This document shows, piece by piece, positions 46,252 to 53,499 of a stretch of 64,000 nucleotides of DNA. This stretch comes from Phycisphaerae bacterium (GTDB lineage: Bacteria > Planctomycetota > Phycisphaerae > UBA1845 > PWPN01). Both the position numbers and the translations under genes were made by a program. The notes below the pieces were generated by a model. The model was not told the DNA's origin. It saw nothing but the letters and a program-made list of their open reading frames with translations, and did not search any database. The stretch's first letter is position 1. Every line of letters begins with the position of its first letter. The stretch lies in the NCBI GenBank assembly GCA_035384605.1, contig DAOOIV010000002.1, positions 87,044 to 151,043 on the forward strand, written 5' to 3'.

Positions 46252-46751
46252 TGAAGACCTTCGCCGACAACGCCGGGCGGACCTGGACGGTGACCATCAA
46301 CGTGGACGCCATCAAGCGGGTTCGCGGCCTGCTGAACGTCAACCTGCTGGAGATCGTCGAGGGCACGTTGATCGAGCGGCTGATCCGCGACCCCGTGCTC
46401 CTGTGCGACGTGGTCTATGCCGTCTGCAAGCCCGAGGCCGACGCCCGCAACATCACCGACGAGGAGTTCGGCCGGGCGATGGCCGGCGACGCCATCGAGC
46501 ACGCGACCACGGCCCTGCTGGAGGAACTCGTGGCTTTTTGCCCGAGCCCGAGGGACCGGGCGAACCTCGGGCGGGTGTTGACGGCGACGCGGCGGATGAT
46601 GGACCGAGCGAGGGACCTGATCGAGCAGCGGCTCGACAGCGGGGTGCTGGAACAGCTGGGCGAGCAGGCGCTCGCGACGGCGATGAGCTCATCTGGCGAT
46701 GTGCCGGAATCTGCGGCGTCAATCCCGGGCCTTTCACCCTCCGCGAACTGA
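46251..46751 (+). CDS. Tail assembly chaperone, zero-frame product
   Basis: 166 residues from ATG 46251. MKTFADNAGRTWTVTINVDAI, RGLLNVNLLEIVEGTLIERL and DVVYAVCKPEAD form the G-like chaperone body. It sits between tail tube and later genes where lambda-type phages encode gpG/gpGT. The end of the frame (SIPGLSPSAN) is non-conserved-looking, while another frame carries the expected second part (see next entry). Confidence 0.82.
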   Translation: MKTFADNAGRTWTVTINVDAIKRVRGLLNVNLLEIVEGTLIERLIRDPVLLCDVVYAVCKPEADARNITDEEFGRAMAGDAIEHATTALLEELVAFCPSPRDRANLGRVLTATRRMMDRARDLIEQRLDSGVLEQLGEQALATAMSSSGDVPESAASIPGLSPSAN

Positions 46752-46966
46752 TCGCGATGGCCGAGGCCCGGATGCGGGATGCCTGGCAGCGGACCAGCTC
46801 GCTGATGGCCCTGATCGCCAATACCCACCGCGATCCCAGGCGGACGCGGGCATTCCGACCGAGCGACTTCGATCCCTTTGCCCGGAGCGCCGTGTCGGTA
46901 CGGGTGGGCGTGGATGTTCTGAAGGACGTGTTCGTGCATGGACGTGTACCGGTACAAGGAGGTTGA
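46724..46966 (+). CDS. -1 frame extension of the tail assembly chaperone
   Basis: A second frame, open through 46966, encodes NPGPFTLRELIAMAEARMRD and TSSLMALIANTHRDP, typical of the T-part of tail chaperones. It has no good start codon until ATG 46756, inside the conserved region. The heptamer CCCGGGC at 46724-46730 fits X-XXY-YYZ in the zero frame (C-CCG-GGC). Slipping back one base there gives ...SIPG-PFTLREL, a seamless join. Homology may begin slightly upstream (ELIWRCAGICGVN), so slippage could occur earlier. Confidence 0.7.
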   Translation, partial: PGPFTLRELIAMAEARMRDAWQRTSSLMALIANTHRDPRRTRAFRPSDFDPFARSAVSVRVGVDVLKDVFVHGRVPVQGG

Positions 46967-46970
46967 TCCC

Positions 46971-47363
46971 ATGAGACGTGGATTCTGTGTGGTGTCGCTG
47001 ATCGAGACGCTGGTGGCCATTCTGGCTTTGCTATTCGGCCTGGGGACGTTCGGCGGCTGTGCCCCGAACACCGAGCCGATCGAGCGGGCCAAGAACGACG
47101 TGTTCGAGAAGATCCTCACGCCGGCCATCGAGAAGGGAATCGCCGAGCTGAGCCAGCGGACCGGCCAGTTGCAGGGCCAGGGATCGCTGATCAACCCGGG
47201 CTACCGCAGCCGGGGCTACGGCGTCGTGGGCACCGGCTTCGTCTGGGACGGCACGGTCGAGACGATCGGCGTGTCGGCCAACGTCGCGGCGGCCACGCAG
47301 GGTGATCAGGGCCCGGACCTCGAGGCCCCGGCCACGCAGCCGGCCAACGAGGGTGGGCCGTGA
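46971..47363 (+). CDS. Phage lipoprotein
   Basis: 130 residues from ATG 46971 with AAGGAGG eight bases upstream. A hydrophobic segment (SLIETLVAILALLFGLG) ends in a lipobox FGGC at about residue 24. The remainder is Gly/Gln-rich (YGVVGTGFVWDGTVE). A lipoprotein within the tail cluster may act in superinfection exclusion or as a spanin-like part; neither is shown. Confidence 0.65.
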   Translation: MRRGFCVVSLIETLVAILALLFGLGTFGGCAPNTEPIERAKNDVFEKILTPAIEKGIAELSQRTGQLQGQGSLINPGYRSRGYGVVGTGFVWDGTVETIGVSANVAAATQGDQGPDLEAPATQPANEGGP

Positions 47364-47569
47364 CACGGCGATTCTGGACGCTCTCTCTCCCGGCAGTGTG
47401 CAGTCTGCTGATCGCGGGCTGCACACTGCACGTTCATCTGGGCGGCACCTACTACCTGGATCGCAAGGAGGCGACGCATGCTGACGTGGCTGGACGGCAA
47501 GAAGACGATCATCGGCAGCCTGCTTCTCAGCCTGCTGGGGGCGTGCTGGAGTTTGGATGTATTGATTGA
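47360..47569 (+). CDS. Small lipoprotein, partly overlapping next gene
   Basis: GTG 47360 overlaps the previous stop. 69 residues with a signal and lipobox LIAGC (about residues 16-20), then HLGGTYYLDRKEATH. The last 30 codons overlap the next gene in another frame and look unlike a protein, so the functional part is short. Rz1-like outer-membrane spanin is possible; unproven. Confidence 0.5.
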   Translation: MTRRFWTLSLPAVCSLLIAGCTLHVHLGGTYYLDRKEATHADVAGRQEDDHRQPASQPAGGVLEFGCID

Positions 47570-47684
47570 CGGTGCGGCCAACTGGCTGACCGAGCAGCAG
47601 TACGTTGCGCTCGGGACCACCATCGCCGGCCTGACCGGCGCGGCCATGCGCCTGGCGGTCGGCAAGGTCAACAAGCCCGAATGA
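47478..47684 (+). CDS. Small two-segment membrane protein
   Basis: 68 residues with AAGGAGG seven bases before ATG 47478. Two hydrophobic stretches (TIIGSLLLSLLGACWSL and YVALGTTIAGLTGAAMRLAVG) with a short loop resemble a class II holin. With the lipoproteins before it this could be a lysis-related cassette, but no endolysin was found nearby. Confidence 0.6.
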   Translation: MLTWLDGKKTIIGSLLLSLLGACWSLDVLIDGAANWLTEQQYVALGTTIAGLTGAAMRLAVGKVNKPE

Positions 47685-48121
47685 TCGACCTGCGGATCAA
47701 GAACCTGTTCTTCGATCGCCAGGTCGTCCTGCGGGCGGTCGACAAGGCCAAACGCGAGGTGCTCTCGAAGGCCGGCGCGTTCATCCGCACCACCGCCCGC
47801 ACCAGCATCCGCAAGCGCAAGGGCACCTCCAAGCCGGGCAGGCCGCCGTATTCGCACACCGGCCTGCTGCGGCGGTGGATTCTGTTCGGGTACGACCGCA
47901 GCAGCGATTCGGTGGTCGTCGGGCCGGTGGGCTTCAAGCGGTCCAAGGCGCCCAACGTGCTGGAGTTCGGCGGCGTCTCCGAGCGGCCCCGCTGGTGGCG
48001 CCGGCGACGCGACCTCGGCCGGAAACTGCGTGTTCGTGCCCGGCCGTTCATGGGGCCGGCGTTAGAGAAGGAGCGGGACAAGCTGCCGGCGCTCTGGGCC
48101 GGCAGCGTGCGAGGGAACTGA
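47681..48121 (+). CDS. HK97 gp10-like minor tail/virion morphogenesis protein
   Basis: 146 residues, ATG overlapping the previous stop. KREVLSKAGAFIRTTARTSIRKRKG, GRPPYSHTGLLRRWILFGYD, VVVGPVGF and LEFGG then RARPFMGPAL are the pattern of gp10/gpG-type head-tail morphogenesis proteins, often called virion morphogenesis or tail completion proteins. Located directly before tape measure, out of the more usual place before the tail tube. Confidence 0.82.
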   Translation: MIDLRIKNLFFDRQVVLRAVDKAKREVLSKAGAFIRTTARTSIRKRKGTSKPGRPPYSHTGLLRRWILFGYDRSSDSVVVGPVGFKRSKAPNVLEFGGVSERPRWWRRRRDLGRKLRVRARPFMGPALEKERDKLPALWAGSVRGN

Positions 48122-48122
48122 C

Positions 48123-50468
48123 GTGGCGAATACCGCGGGCATCCGGGCCGGCCGTGCGTTCGTCGAACTCGGCGTGGACGACAAGCTCAGCGCCGGGCTC
48201 AAGCGGGCGCAGCGCCAACTCCAGGCCTTCGCCACCGGCCTGCGATCCGCCGGGCTGCAGCTGACCGGCATCGCGGCGGCCGTCGGGGCACCCGCCGCCG
48301 TGGCCACGAAGACCTTCGCGGACTTCGAATACCAGATGGCCCGCGTGCGGGCCCTCACCGGCGCCAATCGAGACCAGTTCGACAAGCTGACCGCCGAGGC
48401 CCGACGCCTGGGCGAGACCACGGTCTTCACCGCCCGCGACGCCGCCGACGCGATGAGCTTCTTCGCGCTGGCCGGCTACAAGGTGGATCAGATCCTCGCG
48501 GCCATCGGCCCGACGCTCGACATGGCCGCCGCCGGCCAGATTGGCATCGCCGAGTCGGCCGACATCGCCGCCAAGATCATGGCGGGCATGGGCATCGAGG
48601 CCGACCACCTGGGCGAGGCCGTCGATGTCCTGACCAAGGCGATGACCACGGCCAATACCGACCTGCGGCAGTTGGGCGACGCGATGAAGTACGTCGGCCC
48701 GATCGCCAAATCGGCCGGGATCGGCTTGGAGGAGATCGTCGGCGCCGTCCAGATGCTCTCCAACGCCGGCATCCAGGCGGACATGGCTGGCACGACGCTC
48801 CGCGGCGCCCTGCTGTCGCTGACCGATCCCAGCAAGGAGGCCGCCGACCAGTTGCGGGCGATGAGCGTCCGCGTCCTGGACAGCAAGGGCAACGTTCGAT
48901 CGCTGGCCGCCATCATTGACGACATGAATCGAGCATTGGCCGGCCTGGGCACCGGCCAGAAGCTCGGGATCATCGGCCGGATCTTCGATGCCCGGCAGGC
49001 GGCGGGCTTTGCCGAACTGCTCAGTCAGGGGGGAGACAAGCTCCGCGAGTTCACCGCCTCGCTCAAGGATGCCAAGGGCACGGCGGGCCGGATCGCCGGC
49101 ATCCAGCTCGACACGCTCAAGGGCGATGTGATCATCCTCCAGAGCGCGGCCGAGGGCCTGAAGATCTCGCTGGGCAAGGTGCTCGGTCCGATGGTTCGCG
49201 GCGTCACGCAGTACGTGACCAAACTGGTCACCGCGCTGTCACAGTGGGTCTCGCAGAACGTCCGGCTCATCCGCACCGCCGCCCTGATCGTCGCCGGCGT
49301 CGGCGCTTTGGGTTTGGGCCTGCTGACGCTGAGCGTCTCGGCCACGATCGCCGCCAAGGCACTGGGTGGCCTGGCGTTCATCACCGGCACGGCCACGAAG
49401 GTCATCGGCCTGATCATCACGATGCTGACCTCGCTCCTCTCGCCGGTCGGCCTGGTCATCGCGGCGATTGTCGCGCTGGGCACCGCCATCCTGGCCTATA
49501 CCGGCGCCGGCGGCCAGGCGATCGAATGGATCGGTAAGCAGTTCGGCCGCATGCGGGATGCCGTCCAGGAGGTGACCGAGGGCATCGCCAACGCCCTGGC
49601 GGCCGGCGATATCGCCCTGGCCGCCAGGATCCTGTGGCTCTCGCTCAAGCTCCTTTGGCAGGAGGGCATGACGGCGCTGCAGCGGGTGTGGCTGGCGGGC
49701 AAGCAATTCTTTCTCCAGCGGTTCTACGACATGTGGTTCGGCGCCCAGGCCATTGCCGCCGACGCCTGGCACGCGCTGAAGGTCGGCTGGATCCGGCTGA
49801 CCGCGTTCCTGTCGGACACGTGGGCGCGGTTCTCCAGCCGGTTCGCCGTGGAGTGGGCTACGATGGTCAACCTGGCGACGAAGGCCTGGAACTGGATCAA
49901 GTCCCTGTTCGACGAGGGCTTCGACGTCGAGGCCGCCAACCTCGCCGCCGACCAGGCCCTCGTGGCCGCCGAGCAGAAGATCAACGCGGAGAAGGACGCC
50001 GCCCTGGCCGCGATCGCCAACGAGCGCCAGCGGGACCTGGGCGCCGAACAGGGCCGGTACGAGGCCCGGCAGCGCGAGATCGTCGAGAAGGACGTCGAGG
50101 CCTCCCGGGCACTCGATGCCGAGACGAACGCCAAGCTGGCCAAGACCAAAGCGGACCTGGAACAAGCCCGCAAGGAACTTGATGCCGCGTTAACTCAGGC
50201 TCGGCAGAAACGCACCGAGAAGCCCGACGAGAACGCACCCGGCGGCAAGCGCGGCCCGCTGGCCGGGCTCAAGGACCAGCTGGAGGGCCTGGGCGATCTG
50301 CTGGCTGCCAAGGCGAGTGTCATCGGGACGTTCAACGTTTCCTCGACGCTGGGCCTGCAGGCCGGCGGCGTCCAGGACCGGATCGCCGGGGCCACGGAAC
50401 GCACGGCCAAGGGCGTGGAGCAGTTGCGCAAGGACATCCGGGATCACCCGATGGCCTTTGCCTCGTGA
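48123..50468 (+). CDS. Tail tape measure protein
   Basis: 781 residues, GTG start. TP901-type tape-measure core: FADFEYQMARVRALTGANRDQF, TARRLGETTVFTARDAADAM pattern, VDVLTKAMTTANTDLRQLG, GTTLRGALLSLTDPSKEAADQL and IGRIFDARQAAGFAELLS (about 60-300). Several hydrophobic segments follow (about 389-480), then a Trp-rich part and a long coiled coil (about 605-690). Its length sets the tail length; 781 residues would suit a tail near 110-120 nm by the usual 0.15 nm per residue, an inference. Confidence 0.94.
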   Translation: MANTAGIRAGRAFVELGVDDKLSAGLKRAQRQLQAFATGLRSAGLQLTGIAAAVGAPAAVATKTFADFEYQMARVRALTGANRDQFDKLTAEARRLGETTVFTARDAADAMSFFALAGYKVDQILAAIGPTLDMAAAGQIGIAESADIAAKIMAGMGIEADHLGEAVDVLTKAMTTANTDLRQLGDAMKYVGPIAKSAGIGLEEIVGAVQMLSNAGIQADMAGTTLRGALLSLTDPSKEAADQLRAMSVRVLDSKGNVRSLAAIIDDMNRALAGLGTGQKLGIIGRIFDARQAAGFAELLSQGGDKLREFTASLKDAKGTAGRIAGIQLDTLKGDVIILQSAAEGLKISLGKVLGPMVRGVTQYVTKLVTALSQWVSQNVRLIRTAALIVAGVGALGLGLLTLSVSATIAAKALGGLAFITGTATKVIGLIITMLTSLLSPVGLVIAAIVALGTAILAYTGAGGQAIEWIGKQFGRMRDAVQEVTEGIANALAAGDIALAARILWLSLKLLWQEGMTALQRVWLAGKQFFLQRFYDMWFGAQAIAADAWHALKVGWIRLTAFLSDTWARFSSRFAVEWATMVNLATKAWNWIKSLFDEGFDVEAANLAADQALVAAEQKINAEKDAALAAIANERQRDLGAEQGRYEARQREIVEKDVEASRALDAETNAKLAKTKADLEQARKELDAALTQARQKRTEKPDENAPGGKRGPLAGLKDQLEGLGDLLAAKASVIGTFNVSSTLGLQAGGVQDRIAGATERTAKGVEQLRKDIRDHPMAFAS

Positions 50469-50477
50469 GGATGAATC

Positions 50478-51293
50478 GTGCCGATCACGATGCTGGAAAA
50501 GCTCGACAGCCGCCGGGTCTCGCTGGGCGAGAACCCCAGCGTGGAGCTCGTCTATATCCTCACCGGCACGGCGGACGATGCCGCCGCCGTCGCGGCGGTC
50601 GAAGCGGCCACACCACTGATCTACCAGGGGCTGCTCCGCCAGAGCCTGCAGCTCGAGCCGGAGTGGGTGGACGAGAGCCACGGAGACGGCCAGTGGATCG
50701 CTACGGTGCGGTATGGGCTGTGGCCGCAGCCCAAGCAAGGCGAGTCGACCTACTCGTTCGACACCACCGGCGGCACGCAGCACATCACGCAGTCCATCCA
50801 GACCGTTCACAAGTACGCCCCGACGGGCAAGACCGCCCCGGACTTCAAAGGCGCCATCGGCGTCACGCCCGACAACGTCGAGGGTGTCGACATCACCATC
50901 CCGGCCTGCAGCTTCGCCGAGACGCATTACCTGCCGACGGTGCTGGTCACGTTGGCGTACCGTGTCGCCCTGTTCCGGCTGACCGGCAAGGTCAACAACG
51001 CCCCGTTCAAGGGCTGCGCCGCCGGGGAGTGCCTGTTCCTGGGCGCGACCGGCTCGAAACGCGGCGCCGACGATTGGGAGATCACCTACCGCTTCGCGGT
51101 CAGCCCGAACAAGACGAACATCTCCGTGGGCGAGATCACCGGCATCGACAAGAAGGGCTGGGAGTACCTGTGGGTGCGGTACCAGGACGCCGAAGACACT
51201 GCCGCAAATGCCCTGATCAAGAAGCCCATCGCCGCCTACGTCGAGAAGGTCTACGAGGACGCGGACTTCAGCATCCTGGGCATCGGAGTATGA
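50478..51293 (+). CDS. Distal tail-region protein, unrecognised
   Basis: 271 residues. Beta-rich, with VELVYILTGTADDAAAVAAVEAAT, WIATVRYGLWPQP, HYLPTVLVTLAYRVALFRLTGKVN and AFKGCAAGECLFLGATGSKRG pattern. No family recognised. Position behind tape measure suggests a distal tail or baseplate component. Ten bases separate it from the tape-measure stop. Confidence 0.7.
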   Translation: MPITMLEKLDSRRVSLGENPSVELVYILTGTADDAAAVAAVEAATPLIYQGLLRQSLQLEPEWVDESHGDGQWIATVRYGLWPQPKQGESTYSFDTTGGTQHITQSIQTVHKYAPTGKTAPDFKGAIGVTPDNVEGVDITIPACSFAETHYLPTVLVTLAYRVALFRLTGKVNNAPFKGCAAGECLFLGATGSKRGADDWEITYRFAVSPNKTNISVGEITGIDKKGWEYLWVRYQDAEDTAANALIKKPIAAYVEKVYEDADFSILGIGV

Positions 51294-51296
51294 GCG

Positions 51297-52103
51297 ATGG
51301 CCGATGCACTCAGGAAGGTCAAACCCGGCGATCCGCTGGTCATCCCGGCCGGGACGTTCAACGCCTTCATCGAGGCCGCCCAGGATCTTCGGTCGCGCCA
51401 ACAGAACCAGACGCAGGATGCCCAGCCGCTCACCCGGCCGTCCGGCATCGTGCGTATCCGCAACGACAGCGGCGCCGACCGGAACCGCTTCGACGTCCTG
51501 GGCGTCGACGGTGTCATCTTCGATCCGGCCGACGATGAGGATGCCTTCAAGAACGCTCCCGCGCTGGTGGGTGTCACACCGGCCGCCGAGCACGCCAATC
51601 GCTTTGTGATCCTCCTTGAACCCCTGGCCGACGGCACCATCGGCTTGGCGATGGCCCAGGGCATCTGCCCGGTCAAGCTCGATGTCCAGGACGTCGGCCA
51701 CGGCTTCGCCGAGGCGGCCGAGGGTGAATGCGGCGCGCTGCGCAGCGCCTCGGGCTCCGGTGGCGCCCAGATCCTCTGGAAGGCCGAGGGCACCGGCGAG
51801 CAGTGGGCCGTGGTTCGGGTCGGCCAGGCCGGTGGAGGCGGCGAGCGACGGTATGCCCGGATCACCCAGGTCGAGGGCAGTTCGCCGCCGTTCCTCTACA
51901 GCGGCCAGCAGGTCAACCCGGCGGCCAACGGAACGTGGCAGGATGTTGCCGGCGGCGATGACCTCAACAGCAACCTCTACAACATCGGCGAGTCGATCTA
52001 CCCGGGTGCCGGCAAGGTACCCGTCGGACGCGTGGTCGTGTACTGGGCGGGCGTAGGCTGCTGGCTCTTCGATGTGCTCTGGTACCGGGGGACGTATGGG
52101 TGA
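51297..52103 (+). CDS. Tail-associated protein, unrecognised
   Basis: 268 residues starting ADALRKVKPGDPLVIPAGTFNAFIEAA, a start often seen in phage structural proteins of environmental bacteria. Beta-rich body (IVRIRNDSGADRNRFDVLG, FVILLEPLADGTIGLAMAQG) and an aromatic C-terminus (CWLFDVLWYRGTYG). No domain recognised; probably virion-associated. Overlaps the next gene by 8 bp. Confidence 0.7.
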   Translation: MADALRKVKPGDPLVIPAGTFNAFIEAAQDLRSRQQNQTQDAQPLTRPSGIVRIRNDSGADRNRFDVLGVDGVIFDPADDEDAFKNAPALVGVTPAAEHANRFVILLEPLADGTIGLAMAQGICPVKLDVQDVGHGFAEAAEGECGALRSASGSGGAQILWKAEGTGEQWAVVRVGQAGGGGERRYARITQVEGSSPPFLYSGQQVNPAANGTWQDVAGGDDLNSNLYNIGESIYPGAGKVPVGRVVVYWAGVGCWLFDVLWYRGTYG

Positions 52104-53049
52104 GTTCATCATCGAGATCGGTCAGCGGCGCCTCGCGCTGCCGAATACCTTCCACAAGGAAGGCGCGGAGAAGCTCTGGCGGGCCGCGTTCCTCGGCCAG
52201 GCCGTTACCTTCAGGGCTGGGCTCACGGGCATCAATATCCCCTGGAATCCGGATCATCGGCCCAACTACACCCGCAAGACGCCGGCACCCGCGACGCTCA
52301 AGCTCGACAAGGAGACCACCTGGGCGCACCTGCAGGACTTCTACGCCAACGACGGCGGTGCCGCCGACTACGCCGCCGACGGGGCCCACAAGGCGATCAT
52401 GCAGTACGAGACCAAGCCGGTCACGTTCATCGTCAGTCGCCTGAGCAACGCCGTCCGCGTCATCAGCGACTGGCTGAGCTGGCGCAATGCCGTGCCCTGG
52501 ACCACGCAGGGCAACCCGGACACCGGAACGCCCGGCTACTGGTTCAAGGACAGCGAATACAGCCCGGACTCGCACGGCTTCCCGTGGAACGTGCCGCACG
52601 GCCATCCCGGTCGGTTCCTGGCCGAGGAGGAAGGCCGGGGCGAGGTGACGACCGATCCCCTCCACGGCTGGGATGTAAAGGATGAGGGCAAAGCCTGGAC
52701 GCCGGGCCAATGGGTCGGCTACGCCTGCTGGCTCGGCGGCGGGAAGTTCATCGTCCAGAGCAACACCGCCGACACACTGCACATCCATTCGGCGGGCGGT
52801 TCTTATGACGGGCTGTCTACCTTCTACAGCCTTCGGCCCAACACCGCCGCCCACGACCAGGTCGAGGCTTTTCGGTGGCGCGGCAGCACGCTGGAGATCG
52901 GCGCTGTCTACATCATCACCGACACCACGCCGCCTGCGCTCGTGGCCTCGGCGGTTCTGATCACCGGCGTGCGAATTCATCCCGGCGAGACACTGCGCCT
53001 GCGATACGAGCTGCGGGTCCGCGACTACCGGAGTGCGATCGACACATGA
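52096..53049 (+). CDS. Tail-associated protein, unrecognised
   Basis: 317 residues from ATG 52096. FIIEIGQRRLALPNTFHKEGAE, a Trp-rich central part (SDWLSWRNAVPWTT, WTPGQWVGYACWLGGGKF) and FYSLRPNTAAHDQVEAFRW. The mix of aromatic and small residues resembles receptor-binding or baseplate proteins. No family assigned. Confidence 0.68.
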   Translation: MGEFIIEIGQRRLALPNTFHKEGAEKLWRAAFLGQAVTFRAGLTGINIPWNPDHRPNYTRKTPAPATLKLDKETTWAHLQDFYANDGGAADYAADGAHKAIMQYETKPVTFIVSRLSNAVRVISDWLSWRNAVPWTTQGNPDTGTPGYWFKDSEYSPDSHGFPWNVPHGHPGRFLAEEEGRGEVTTDPLHGWDVKDEGKAWTPGQWVGYACWLGGGKFIVQSNTADTLHIHSAGGSYDGLSTFYSLRPNTAAHDQVEAFRWRGSTLEIGAVYIITDTTPPALVASAVLITGVRIHPGETLRLRYELRVRDYRSAIDT

Positions 53050-53489
53050 TCACGCGGGACTACATGGAGGCAATCGCCAAGCGGGCCTTCCAGGGCCCGG
53101 CGGCTTGTGCATGGTCCGGATGGAAGCTCCGTCTGGCCGCCACCGACGTGGCTGGGGCCAACACCACACTGGCGCTGGCCGATCTGTCGGAACTGGATGA
53201 CGCCGAGGGCTACGTCCCGATCCCGCTAAGTTGGTCGGTGATCACCGACGCCGATGGCGCCGATGCCCGCGCGGCCGTGGCCAACCCGGCCTGGCGGAAC
53301 ACGGGTACGGCCGACTGGCCGGAGTGCCGAGCCATCTTCGTGACGGCACAGGTGGATGGCGTTGAACGGTTGATGTGGTTCCTGGCGGTCGCGCCGTTCA
53401 CGTTGGCGCCGAACGACACGATCGCGTTGCAGGACAATCTCGTGGAGATGGCGTGGAGGGCCAAGGTCGATGGTCAGCTTGTCCTGTAA
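53046..53489 (+). CDS. Tail-associated protein, unrecognised
   Basis: 147 residues, ATGA overlap with the gene before. ITRDYMEAIAKRAFQGPAACAW and LSELDDAEGYVPIPLSWSVITD, ending FLAVAPFTLAPNDTIALQDN. Probably a small beta-sandwich. Gene order implies a tail fibre or baseplate accessory role; function unknown. Confidence 0.66.
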   Translation: MITRDYMEAIAKRAFQGPAACAWSGWKLRLAATDVAGANTTLALADLSELDDAEGYVPIPLSWSVITDADGADARAAVANPAWRNTGTADWPECRAIFVTAQVDGVERLMWFLAVAPFTLAPNDTIALQDNLVEMAWRAKVDGQLVL

Positions 53490-53499
53490 AGATAGCACT

